Position numbers and translations under genes: made by a program. 64,000 bases of DNA. Origin: Sipunculus nudus. Taxonomy: Eukaryota > Annelida > Sipuncula > Golfingiida > Sipunculidae. Location of the stretch: contig CM049315.1 in the NCBI GenBank assembly GCA_026874595.1, forward strand, positions 65,471,389 through 65,535,388. The letters are read 5' to 3'. Each line of letters starts with the position of its first letter. Position 1 is the stretch's first letter. The notes beneath the pieces were generated by a model, which saw nothing but the letters and a program-made list of their open reading frames with translations, searched no databases and had not been told where the DNA came from. This document shows positions 47,852 through 58,439 of the stretch, one piece after another.

Positions 47852-50800
47852 AAGAGAGAGAGATGTATACACTCGAAAGTTGGTTCAGTAAGTGGGAATC
47901 AAACCCATGATCTGCTTTCTGGTTGGATGCTCTCATAACTAGAATTATAAAAAATCAGCTGATTATTTTACTTTTAGGCAATGAGATAGTAGAACTCTGT
48001 ATTTAGATGGTGCTAGTATACTAAACTTAATGGAATCCTGTTATAGATGTAATGTTTGGTGTGTTCATATCAAATTTTATATTTGCTAGGTATCCTACAA
48101 CCCTTCAGTACCATAGGATTGCTACTGCATTGTTGAGCAAATTTCCAATGCTAGATGGAGCTTTAGCTGGTTCTGACAGGATGGTAAGCTTTGCATTTTC
48201 AGCTCAGCTGACTTAAAATCAAATGAACTGTAGACAACACCTTTAGGCCACCATCTGACCATCAACAGGGGACAATTCATTAATATATGAACTAATACTA
48301 TATAATTTAATCTTATATTCAGGGAAGTCCAGGGGAAGCCTAATTGGAAATGTGATTCAGCCAACCATTATGACCCCCTGTAAACTCTTCTAAGTGTTCC
48401 AGGTTACTTAAAAATTAAAATTCAATAATATGCCTAATTTACATGTTTAAAACTGTCAGCATACAAAGTTTGGACAGAATTGGAAGATCTAGTTCTTCAA
48501 AAATGTATGATAAATCTGGTAAATATTATCACATTTTTCACAACAGGTGAAAGATAATTAACCATGTCTTTATTTTTAGAAACTATGGAAGATGAGGATT
48601 CAGACAAAATTTCAAAATAGTCGGAAAAGATTAGATTATGATCTGCCGGAGGTCAGTGTACATAAAAGAAAATTAGAGGAAGCAGATGATGAAACAGCTG
48701 AGGCCAAGAATGAAGTTACACCACACAGTTCAAGTCGATGGGGAATTAAGAATTATTTGCCCCCTGATCCTGTTGGAGAAGATGTTGTGTCAATAGACAT
48801 TAAAATTCAGTGGTTACAACAAGAGCACTCAAAGAGCCGACCAGACATGATGAAAGTAAACAGGTATATGGCTGCCACATTTCCAAGACGAAGAAATCTA
48901 CTGGTCTGCAATGAAGATCTCAGCATCAAGGAAGTGAAAACTACATTCCCATGGCTCTTCAGGAGGGAGGGTGTAAGTAAATAACCAAATGTCCCTTAAC
49001 AAGCTTACATTCATACCAAAATGTTGTGTGTATCATTTGCATAAGAACATATGAGGATCTTTCAGACTGGTGGCCATAATCTTAACTATGATTCATCTTG
49101 GTTATAGCAACCGGTCTCTACTCTGTGTCTGTTGGTCTCCCTGTCTGTTTCTAAACGTATCATAATAATCATAACTGTATGACCCATGAAGCTCAAAGTT
49201 CACATGGTTCAGATAAACCATATGCGCAAGTTCAGAGCTCACTGTCACATATATCCCTGAGTTGAAGGCTAAACAATGTGTTTGTGCCATGGCATAAAGT
49301 AATGTGTCAAATAATGCTGAGCATCATGGCCTATGGGCCACAAGTAAACTACACAGCATTTTTATCGATTTAAAGTTACAGGTGTATGTACATGAAATGC
49401 AAATCTGAGTACTGTTTAATCTTGGCCATTTTTTTTTTTTTAATCTTTTTGTCTCATAACTGTATATCCCACATATAGATTCTATAAATTTCACAATGCT
49501 TTTGTTAAAATTTGCTATAGCTGTACTTTATTTTTTTAGCTCACTGAGGAGTACCAAAGATTACAAGAATGTGACCCTATAAAGACATTCCTGCAAGCGC
49601 TCAATGAAATTGGTGCACAGCTACTCAACAAGGCTCAGCAGCTAAAGAACAAACCAGCATTATTTGAAAGTATCCTCAGGTCCAGCAACCGTTGCTGTTT
49701 GGATAATAATGAGAAGAAATGTGAGTCTGTATTATTTTCACTTATTGTTGACTAAATCAGCTAAATCAAATAATCAAATTATAATCAAATAAATATTTTA
49801 AATACAGATAGCTGTTCTATGCCCTTTATGTTTATTTATCTATACATGTCAATACCTCCTGACATGTTTGAAATTATCAGGGGTACACAAATATAAACTT
49901 GCCAGCTTTTTTGTCATCATTTTTTGCACAGCTGACTGAAAGTCATCTGAGCTTTAGCGATCACTCTATGTCTGTCATCTATCTGTCTGTCCGACCGTAA
50001 ACCAGGCAAAAATTGTAACTGCTAGACCTAGAATCTTTTTACTTGACATCCAGGCAGGTCCAAGAAAAATCTCCTTGGAAACCTGAAATTAGGTCTCTTT
50101 AACCCATATCCTTTGAGCTATTGGGCTTTTAACTACCCCCCCCCCCCCCCAGATTAATCAAAAATTTGATACAATAGCTCCAATAACTAAATTTTTAATG
50201 AATTGATAATCATGATTCTTTGCTTGCAAATTGGTCATGGAGTGTTCCTGCAGATTGGTGACGCCGCTTAGTATATTTTTTACAATTTTTTTCACATTTT
50301 CTCTATTTTTGAGACTTTGAGAGAATTGGCCATTAGTTCACAGGGCACAAATCAAAACTGCTAGACCTAGAAACTTCTGCCTAGAGATCCAGGAAGGTCC
50401 ATAAAAAATATCCTGGGAAACCTGAAATGATGTCACTGTGACTTATATTCTGTAAGGTGTGTGAAAAAAAACATGATCTTAACACTCTATTAATCAGATG
50501 AGCACAAATGGTAACACCTGGGTGTAGAATTAGGTCACTGTAACCCAAATCTAATGTCCATTGGCAAAATGCATGATTTTGAACAGTCTGGGAGTCATGT
50601 TACCCATTGTTTAAGGTTCCTATTCAGCTGAGCGTCATGGCCCATGGACCACTTGTTTTTTTATTAAATTGAAACATTCCTGGTTGCAGCATTTCATCAG
50701 AGTCTGTTGAAATAAAAATATGAATTTTTCACAACAGTCTCAGGGATTAAACTTTGTAGCTTTTGTAATGTTCCCTTATATGAAAATAATCTTGACACCT

Positions 50801-53254
50801 TTGTATGTTAGTGTTACCACTCTGTCTGAGTTAACAACCATTAGCAAGGCATGTTAGCTGCTGTAGATGCTACTAAGTTCTGTATGTTTGTATAACACTG
50901 TCTACACTTCCCCAATATTCTGGATATGTACATGTGAGGACGAGGACACAAAACTCATTTTTATACCTCTGTTGCTGGACAAGGTATTATGTTTTTATGG
51001 TCATTGATTACTAGATTTGTTTTTATTAACTTCACTAAATATTTTTTAACACATTTCTAATTAATATTCTGAGGGTGGCCAAGTTACCATCTTAATGGAT
51101 CACCATAATGTTTTAATATTTTGAGATAGAACAATATTTATTACAGCCTACCACAGTGCCACAGCTGTTTACTTTCATTAAGGGTTGCATTTGTTCTAGA
51201 GCTTACCTGTGTCCCAGCCAAGGTGTTGGTGAACCATGATACGTTTTCCTCTTGGCTTGCATATTCCATTCTAGACAGTCTCAGTAGAGGTATATGTGGT
51301 CTCAGACTGTTGTTTACTAGTTTATATGTGCATAGTGAAACAAATGTGTTCACCAAACTAAGTTAAACTAAAACTGAAGTGAAAATATTTCTAAATATTC
51401 TAAATATATTTGAATTTAATATTCTAAATTGTATTTCAGATTGGGATTTTTTAAACACTGGCCACTTGTGTTTATATGAACATACAATGGTGCATTTTTC
51501 ATGTGGTTGTATTTATACTGACAACTCCACAGCACATCTCTCTCTCTCTCTCTGTCTCCCTATATCTGTCTCTCTCTCTCACCTATTTAGCAAAATACAT
51601 TACAATGGCATTTTTTTCTAGATGCCACAGCCATTGCAGCCCTGTTGGCAAACATGTACATTATGAAAGAAGACCCTGAGGATATGATTTATTCAGAGAC
51701 TGAAGTATGTACCTTTCAAAGAGCAGATTTTTCTAAATATACTATTTCTGGGTGAATGATACTTTGTTACCACAGCTACCACCTGTGACATTACTCAATC
51801 ATAGAAATATCCATGTGATCCAGGCAAACACATAATATGAGCTTCATGCAAGTCAAACTTTTCTCAGTGTTCAATGATTTTGAACGTAACATTTTATTTT
51901 TTTCCATAAAATCTAGATAAATATGGTCTCATGAGTATGTGATAATATATGTAATCTAGACATACAAGACTGTCAGCATGCAAAGTTTAAACTGATCCCC
52001 CCCATCCCACCTCTCTTATCCAGTTCTTCAGTTATATCATGCAGTTAAAATGGTAAAATTGCATTGCAAATTTTTTTCACTCACATTTTCAAATATTTAG
52101 TCATATTTTTCATACTGTCAAATTACAGCAATCATGTAAGTTTCTCAGCAACCGTTATCTGTATTGTTATGGAACTTGTTGGGCTTCTTGATCATGATGA
52201 ATTCATCAATGGGGAAAACTGTATTTTTCCCCCAACAATTCTCCCCTCCATCTTGCCATCACTGAGTTAGTTAGACACAAAGTATAACCTTAAAGACCAG
52301 AAATTTTTTTTGCAGTCAGGCTCTATCTCTGCCAGCTGTATGGGCAACACGCTCTTTCAGAAAATTTTTCCCAAATACAATAAAAAATCCCTCTGACCTG
52401 GATGCAGTAATTTACACCCATCAATCAGGAAGGTGACATCCATTTGATTTTATGTGCAAGAACAATTCTTTTGAGTTTCTAATTCAGCTGAGATCATAGA
52501 CCATGAGCTATTCGGTCATTATTACTATATGGCTTCATTTTTTTTCACAATTACACTATGAAAAATCACAAATTCAACTAGTTCAAGGAACTTAAAAAAA
52601 TTACCAAACGTATTCATTTTTTCTACACAACAAATTTATGGCCAGAATTCGGAATTCTATTTTTAAGAGATTAATTTCCATAATGAATATTGTTAGCATG
52701 TTACATATGTGTTGAAAAAATTCAGATTGAATAAATGGATCCATATTCATGAACATCTTGCCTGTCAATAAATGCAGGAATACATTAATTATTTCACTTT
52801 TCTAATTATAGACTGAAATACATAAATGAAATGAATTAGCACCCTCCAAATTTTCTTGTGAGACCAGTCTAAAAACACTAACAAAAGGTTCGCATTGTGG
52901 GCTTTGCACCCTGACTACGTTTAGGGAAAGTATAAGGAGTTTGATTAATGAGCTAATTTTTGTTTTCAGGTGACCAAAGGGAGCATCACTGTTGGAATTG
53001 CTTGCATAAGTGAACTTGAGAATATTGTGGACTGCGACAATTTCCAGGTGGTTGTGGATGGCTCTCCAATCTGCGCAGTTGACAATTTTATCGATGCTGT
53101 CGTGTGTCTCATGGTTTCCTTCTACGTTTTTAACGTAGAGTACCCAAAGAAGCTCAAGAATACCTTGAGCTTCTGGCAAATAAAACTGTTAAAAGTTCAG
53201 GACAGCAAGCCTCCCAATAGAGTCCTGACACTCCTGGCCAAGTTAGGCCGCTAG
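46715..53254 (+). CDS. SAMD3-like protein, seven exons, 502 aa
   Basis: Exons: 46715-47022, 47423-47587, 48090-48183, 48580-48972, 49540-49720, 51622-51704 and 52970-53254. All six introns have GT/AG ends, and the coding total is 1509 nt, exactly 503 codons with the TAG. An acceptor at 46705 implies an upstream non-coding exon. Residues 1-75 look like a ubiquitin- or PB1-like fold. Then come IWPAEYKFPEYIIP, YPTTLQYHRIATALLSKFP, KLWKMRIQTKFQNSRKRL, IQWLQQEHSKSRPDMMKVNR with FPRRRN, and a C-terminal NVEYPKKLKNTLSFW. These blocks are those of the multi-copy SAMD3-like proteins of fish and invertebrates. No SAM domain is visible. Its molecular role is unknown. Placement inside the transposon suggests an accessory factor, perhaps the counterpart of En/Spm TNPA. 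Confidence 0.8.
47423..47587 (+). CDS. SAMD3-like gene, second coding exon
   Basis: Acceptor TTTTCACAG, donor GTAAGT. Completes codon 103 and encodes IWPAEYKFPEYIIP followed by a helical stretch ending SSKYT. Confidence 0.75.
48090..48183 (+). CDS. SAMD3-like gene, third coding exon (94 nt)
   Basis: Acceptor TTTGCTAG, donor GTAAGC. Encodes YPTTLQYHRIATALLSKFP and a short tail. It is too short to stand out as an open frame, but it joins exons 2 and 4 in phase. Confidence 0.75.
48197..48410 (+). repeat. Degenerate family B copy in the third intron of the SAMD3-like gene
   Basis: Head 'ttcagctcagctgac' followed by module phrases such as 'cagggaagtccaggggaa'. It is an old insertion within the transposon. 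Confidence 0.5.
48580..48972 (+). CDS. SAMD3-like gene, fourth coding exon
   Basis: Acceptor TATTTTTAG, donor GTAAGT at 48973. Encodes KLWKMRIQTKFQNSRKRL, a charged linker, then the IQWLQQEHSK...FPRRRN block and FPWLFRREG. Confidence 0.8.
49540..49720 (+). CDS. SAMD3-like gene, fifth coding exon
   Basis: Acceptor TTTTTTTAG, donor GTGAGT at 49721. Encodes LTEEYQRLQECDPIKTFLQA and a helical region ending CCLDNNEKK. Confidence 0.7.
49930..50657 (+). repeat. Complete family B element in the fifth intron of the SAMD3-like gene
   Basis: The head 'gcacagctgactgaaagtca' with 'tgtctgtccg' is followed by two modules, each with 'gggcacaaatc' or similar and 'gaaattaggtctct', and the full tail 'tcagctgagcgtcatggccc' ending 'cacttgtt' at 50657. 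It post-dates the host transposon. Confidence 0.65.
50658..51621. other. Intronic sequence with (TC)n
   Basis: A (TC)n microsatellite lies at about 51538-51580, close to the acceptor. Nothing else recognisable. Confidence 0.5.
51622..51704 (+). CDS. SAMD3-like gene, sixth coding exon (83 nt)
   Basis: Acceptor TTTTTTTCTAG, donor GTATGT. Encodes ATAIAALLANMYIMKEDPED and MIYSETE in the frame set by exon 5. Confidence 0.7.
51705..52969. other. Last intron of the SAMD3-like gene
   Basis: 1.27 kb of AT-rich sequence without a repeat family that I recognise. The minus-strand frame at 52802-53179 is antisense to exon 7. Confidence 0.5.
52970..53254 (+). CDS. SAMD3-like gene, last coding exon
   Basis: Acceptor TGTTTTCAG, then VTKGSITVGIACIS, a valine-rich core and NVEYPKKLKNTLSFW before the TAG. 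This is the typical C-terminal domain of the family. Confidence 0.78.
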   Translation: MTKGSITVGIACISELENIVDCDNFQVVVDGSPICAVDNFIDAVVCLMVSFYVFNVEYPKKLKNTLSFWQIKLLKVQDSKPPNRVLTLLAKLGR

Positions 53255-53332
53255 TAACAAAGCACCAGTGAACACCGTCACTCAAAGCAACTGGGTATTA
53301 TTGCATCCAGTCAACCATTGATGCACGAGTGT

Positions 53333-53338
53333 AATAAA
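53333..53338 (+). terminator. Poly(A) signal of the SAMD3-like gene
   Basis: AATAAA lies 79 bases after the TAG and about 180 bases before the right subterminal array begins. Confidence 0.55.
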
Positions 53339-53512
53339 AGAATAACTGTTTGATGTTATTGTTTGTTTTATTTAATCAAACTAAGGATTCATTTTCTGTC
53401 AGATATGCATAAACTGCCAGATAACCCAAGGTTATAGGGCAACTTTTACCTTTGAGAAATAAGAAAGGCAACCCCGACAAGTCTATATCATTGCGAGGCT
53501 AAATTAAATGAA

Positions 53513-53802
53513 TATTAATTAGTCCCCTTGACTAACCTGCTGTGACATTGACGAACATTAGTCAGCCATGACTAATAAATTGTCCCTGTGCATAGATGCT
53601 CGACCAACCTAAGTTAGTCACCCGGACTAACCGACAGTCACCGTAGCCTTTTCCTTGACGAACATAAATTAGTCACTCCGACTAACCCGTAGTCACATCT
53701 GACGAATGTAAGTTAGTCAAACAAGACTAATAGATTGTCGTTATGTGCATAATTGCTGGACTAATCTAAGTTAGTCACTTTGACTAACTTTCATTTTCAG
53801 TG
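53513..53802. repeat. Right subterminal motif array and terminal inverted repeat
   Basis: Six TTAGTC-N4-7-GACTAA modules lie about 35-60 bp apart, several preceded by GACGAAC or GACGAAT. The last merges into the terminal ...TTTTCAGTG. The right array is denser than the left, as is usual in CACTA elements. Confidence 0.75.
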
Positions 53803-53805
53803 TAT

Positions 53806-54515
53806 CAATGGCGGATCCAGAGGGGGCGCCTTAGGCGCGTTGCCGCCCGTTGAGCTACAATATCTCTCATTTTATCTAAATTCCCAATTTTCGTGAATTT
53901 TTTTAATTTTCGTTTTTCATATTTTTTTTATTAATTATCAATTAGCTTTACATTTATTAGTTGAGTGTGTGGATATTTATGAACGGCTGCAGAACACAGC
54001 AGAGCACCAGGCCCTGGTTGGGGTCGACCGTGAACAATCTCACGACTCTGGTGATACTCGAACTCGCGGTCTGTGCTTTTAGTAGTCGATTGAAATTTTA
54101 TATCCTTATTTTGAAAAAAATTATGAATATTAAATATTGAACATCTCTACAGCTTGACTACATAACGCAAGGACATAAGGGAACAGTTTTCAGGAACAAA
54201 AAACCATTTTTTTGTGAAAACTGCCTCAAACTGTCCTATTTACATTGCATATTCAAAAAATTTCCCAACATGGGAGGGGGTATCCCTCCCCAGTACCTGT
54301 TACTAAATTTAATGAAACCATGGTTATAATTGAAAATAAAAAAAAATCATATTTTCATACATTAAAATATTACGTATAGTAATAATAATATTATTAATAA
54401 TAGTTTTATATAAATACGTGCATATTCACGTATATATATATATAACTGTTTTCATAATACCCATCCGCCGGTGATCATGGCCCCCTCTCCTCCCTCAATC
54501 CTGGCTACGCCCCTG
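53806..54515. mobile_element. hAT-like element ends
   Basis: The left tip CAATGGCGGATCCAGAGGGGG and the right tip (inverted) CAGGGGCGTAGCCAGGATTG are both of hAT-MITE type, but they differ beyond the first bases. No matching 8-bp duplication is visible, so these may be remains of two elements. Confidence 0.4.
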
Positions 54516-54822
54516 AATTTAACCTGCATAAAATAAATTTAATATTCACTAAATATAAACATGGGAGGATTGCGCCACTTGAGGGGAGAACTTGGCCACC
54601 GGCCAACTCCTCCCACTTCTTTATGGCCCACACCTAGTGCCTCCCCAAGAATAGACTTGAACAAAACAGGCCATATATATTTTTGGAGGGAAAATATCAC
54701 AATTTTACTCCTTCAAAGTTCACTTTTCAGACACCTGAATAAGTTACACCGACAAGTGTAGGCAATTTTCTAAACCTTTAGGAAGCAGAAAAAGTGAAAT
54801 TGAAGGAGAATAATTTACTCAC

Positions 54823-54963
54823 CATGCAGTATTTATCACTTTTGTTATAGATCTGGTGATCGGGACTTCTGATGTTTTCTTTGCTGTGGTCTGTAAGCAG
54901 AGACTCCTGGGAAGGGTCATGTGATGAGGGCATGGGGATTTCCCCACTAAACACTTGGTCCAT
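54823..54963 (-). CDS. Candidate minus-strand exon, unknown product
   Basis: An ATG at 54963 opens 47 codons (MDQVFSGEIPMPSSHDPSQE...) that end exactly at a GTGAGT donor (plus-strand ACTCAC, 54817-54822). The composition is protein-like and unlike the surrounding AT-rich DNA. No family recognised and no downstream exon found on that strand, so it may be chance or part of a repeat. Confidence 0.22.
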
Positions 54964-56103
54964 GAATAAAAATGGCCCATCCCTCCCTGTGGCCCACTCC
55001 TACCCGGTCTCCCCTATTTTACAAGATAAATTGATTAAATCGATGAAAATCATAACAAAAATGCTGTTGGCAACGTTTGATTTGGACTGATTTCATTAAT
55101 TCATATCTGTCAATCTCTAGTAAATTCCGGTGCTCTGCCGGAGGTTAGCATTCATGGTGAATCGCGCGAATTCGTTCTTCAAGGTCAACTCGACCGAATT
55201 AAAGTTCATCAACCTCAGGATTTCTTGTGAACGAGAAAACGTTCGAGATATTGCATGTTTTCTCCAATTGTTTCCTTCAGGTTCTCAGATAGGTTTGAAA
55301 ACTGTTGTTATTATGAACCTTTTATCTGTTGAAGTACTGAAGCTTTCCCCCCAAAGTGACACACTAGATTATTCTGCCATGCATGTTCTCGGATGAGTTT
55401 GAAAACTGGTGACATTGACCATGATCTTCAAGGTCATATCTGCAGAAAAACATGCTTATTATTACCCCTGTAACTTTTGAAGAAGTGCATATGTTTTCTT
55501 AAGATTTGACGCACAAGCTGTTTCCACATATTCATGAAGGAGTTTAAACTGGAGGGCTTTCCCTTGATCTTTTTATTTTATTTCAAACATATAGTACAAA
55601 CAACCAAGTACATTGTACATCATGACAGTATGTTGACAGTGAAAGTGTACAAGTGGTTCATGCATGCAGATACAAATAATATTACAGAAATACAAATGTT
55701 CTTGTAATTTAAAATGTGGATTGAATATGTTGTTATCTTTTGTTGTATTTTTCTTTTTCTATATGTATGTTTTAAAAGTTTTTTCGCTTTGAATATGTAT
55801 CACCATTTAACCCTTCGTCCTAATAATATGTTCCCCCATTTTATAAGTTTGTGTGTCATAACATTTAAAAATAGAGAATGCTGGTAATTTCCATCTACAT
55901 TTACACGTATATATATATAATATTTTAATAATTGTATTATAGTACCCAGTAGGCTGTCACCTGAGGTGTTTATTATTAATATTTTTTCTGTTACATTACC
56001 TAAGTTTAAAAATCGTTCCAGGTCTTTTGTTCAGCTCTTAAATGCTATTAATAAATTATGGATTACCTCACAGTGATAAAATAAATGTAGTTAAGTTTTC
56101 CTT
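54964..56103. other. Intergenic, no gene supported
   Basis: An 88-codon frame at 55130-55396 has no family resemblance. The phrase 'ggtgctctgccggag' resembles 'ggtactctaccggag' in repeat family E (59856), so this is probably an old repeat. Confidence 0.35.
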
Positions 56104-56640
56104 TTAGCGAACCTGTGAGCTTTTGCGATGGCGCGGCGTCGTCTGTCTTCCGTCCAGCGTCGTCTATACGTTAACCCATACTATCTCAGGAACGGCTTGA
56201 GCCAGCATCACCAAATTTTACACCAGTATTGGTCCCATGATTAACTTTTGACCTTTTAAGATTCGGTGGCGCCACATATTTTTCTATGGGGAAAACCCGT
56301 AATTTTTGCCTTTTGGCAATCTCCTTCTCTTAAACCACCTGGCCAAATTGTTTAAATATTGCACAGAAATGATCCTGGGGAAATGCTTTCTTAATTTTGT
56401 TCAAATGGTTCCATTCAAGTGAATTTTCGCAGAGTTATCAGTGGCTGAATTTAGTCATTTTGCTTTGTAAGCCCGTGTCACATTGAGGACTAAAAACACT
56501 TCTTCTCTGAAACCATATGGTCAATTTTTTTAATCCGACACATTAATGGATATTTAAGATTCTTTAAATGGTTTTGGTTTATTGTTTATTTTAGCTGAGT
56601 TAAGGGAGCTGAACTCAGCCTGTTTGCAGTATTTTCCAAT
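56104..56640 (+). repeat. Dispersed repeat family F, second copy
   Basis: 'ttagcgaacctgtgagcttt', a GTC-rich run, 'cagcatcaccaaattttaca' and 'ggtggcgccac' match 21260-22300. Confidence 0.6.
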
Positions 56641-57160
56641 ATGAGTTAGTAACCTGCAAAACATTTCACGACTGACGCCACTGAAGCCATTTTGTTTAAT
56701 ATTTTACAAGAATAATCCCAAGAATAATTTTATAATAACTGAATTTTTAGGTTCCACATTAGGCTGAATTATAGAGATTGAATTGAGTCATTTTACCAAA
56801 TGTTTAGCTGTGTGGAGCAGTTTATCTAGCATGGCACCAGTTATCAACATCTGTTACATCATGCCACTAGACATTTAGATTTTTGGTTATCTATGGTCAA
56901 TATTGACAAGAATGTTTTTTCAAAAGCTTTTAAAATATTTAGAATTATGAATTTAATTAGTCATCATACCAGTAATAATAATCTGTAATAGTTTTTCATA
57001 TATTCCTAATTTCTGTTTATAAACAAGTCAGGTGAAAAGCATTTTTGTATTGGGAAAAACTTTCAAAGTTATATCAAGTAGGGGCCACTTCTGTGTACAG
57101 ACGGCAGCACTTGGTTTACCATTGGCAGATTGCTAAGATTTGCCATAAGCTGAATATATA

Positions 57161-58274
57161 TGTCAAGGCCAAGATTGCGATCTGGACGGATCTTAGATCT
57201 GTCCAGCCCAAATTGCGATCGCAGTTCAGGCCCGCCTAAAATGCGATCGCAATCCAGGCTGGCCAGATCTTAGATCCGTCCGGCCCAGATTGCGATCGCA
57301 GTTTAAGTCTGGCCTGATTGCGATCTTGTTTCTCTTGCTTCAGGATCGTAATCTGGCCTTGACAGATCTAATATCTGTCCAGCTGAAATTGCGATCCTAA
57401 ACTTGACCAGCCCATATTGCGACCCATGCTTTTATTATCGCAGGAGTGAAACCTTGGATGTTTTACCAACTTATTTGGTATTGCATGGTACCATTTCCCC
57501 ATAATAAATACAACTATAATACAAAAAGGCACTTTTCACTCCTTCCTATATCACAGGAGTGAAACATGGGATGTTTAACCAACTTATTTAGTTTTGCATG
57601 GTACCATTTCCTCATATTAAATACAATTATAGGCAAAATACAAATAGGGTCATGCAAAAAATGCTGCTTGTTAAATAAGGTAAAAAAAAAAAAAAAAAAA
57701 AATGAAACAACTATAGGCAGTTGCTAAAATGCATCAATCCCAAGTAATTGTGTTGATAGAGCACACTTCAAGCACTGGTGGAACTATCATTTTCAAGACT
57801 GAGAAGATTGGTGCCAACCAACTACTACTAACTGCCTATGTGTAGTATAATTGTATTTTTTATGGGTAAATGGTACCATGCAATACTAAATGAGTTGGTA
57901 AAATATCCAAGGTTTCACTAGTGTGATAGTAAAAGCATCGATCGCAATATGGGCTGGTCAAGTTTAGGATCGCAATCTCGGCTGGACAGATCTAAGATTG
58001 GTCCAGCCCAGATTGCGATCCTGAAGCAAGAAACACAGGATCGCAATCTGGCCGGACTAAACTGTGATCGCAATCACAGGCACTCGTTTCCAGCACTAAA
58101 ATGGCTTGGAAACCGTAGACACACCGAGGATGGGCGATATACCAGTAAGTTCTTTTATTACTGGTATATCGCCCATCCTCGGTGTGTCTACGGTTTCCAA
58201 GCCATTTTAGTGCTGGAAACGAGTGCCTGTGGCCAGATCTAAGATCCGTCCAGATCGCAGTCTGGGCCTTGACA
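57161..58274. mobile_element. GCGATC-rich foldback element with TATA flanks
   Basis: The ends TGTCAAGGCC and GGCCTTGACA are inverted, with TATA directly outside each (57157-57160 and 58275-58278). The left arm (57161 to ~57510) and right arm (~57870-58274) are long inverted repeats studded with ATTGCGATC, GCGATCGC and AGATCTAAGATC motifs. The centre holds a ~100-bp direct duplication (57440-57515 and 57540-57620, 'gcatggtaccattt') and an A-run. Non-coding. A perfect hairpin lies near the right arm. Confidence 0.75.
58075..58231. repeat. Perfect 74-bp inverted repeat, 9-nt loop
   Basis: Arms 58075-58148 and 58158-58231 are exact reverse complements (CACAGGCACTCG... and ...CGAGTGCCTGTG), separated by GTTCTTTTA. 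Any transcript would fold into a long double-stranded hairpin. The exactness contrasts with the diverged outer arms of the same element. Confidence 0.93.
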
Positions 58275-58439
58275 TATACTTTTGCATAATGCTAGCCACA
58301 GTGCCTGGATGTCGGCCACTGGCCAAGATGGTGTCAGCTCCATAAATAGCTTTGGCACAGTGCGAGGATTGGAAGAGGCCTTTGTGCTAAAGTCTGACTA
58401 CTATAACAGCTTGGTGTGTTGTTTTCATTATAAGTTCAT

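Larger units (their letters stand above)
41690..53802 (+). mobile_element. CACTA/CMC-type DNA transposon, 12.1 kb, apparently complete
   Basis: The left end CACTGAAAACCTAGATTAG and the right end ...CTTTCATTTTCAGTG are inverted repeats with similarity over ~45 bp. Each is followed outward by TA (41688-41689 and 53803-53804), a 2-bp target duplication. Both ends carry subterminal TTAGTC...GACTAA modules. Between them are two genes in the same direction: a C2H2/transposase-like protein (42650-45109) and a spliced SAMD3-like protein (46715-53254), both with intact frames. CACTG tips, 2-3-bp duplications and subterminal repeat arrays are hallmarks of the CACTA (En/Spm)-Mirage-Chapaev superfamily. 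Introns hold later family B insertions, so it is not brand new. An alternative is two unrelated MITEs flanking host genes, but no second end of either MITE is visible. Confidence 0.8.

Noticed and set aside
42650-53254. Two ordinary host genes flanked by unrelated MITEs
   Set aside because: The flanking CACTG ends are inverted relative to each other, each has TA only on its outer side, and neither has a second end nearby. A single large element explains this better, though genome-wide copies are needed.
53806-54515. One intact hAT MITE
   Set aside because: The two tips differ beyond the first bases and no 8-bp duplication matches, so I report only hAT-like ends.
41531-54515. A larger hAT element split by the CMC transposon
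   Set aside because: The 8-mers outside 41531 and 54515 do not match and internal sequence next to the CMC ends is not continuous.
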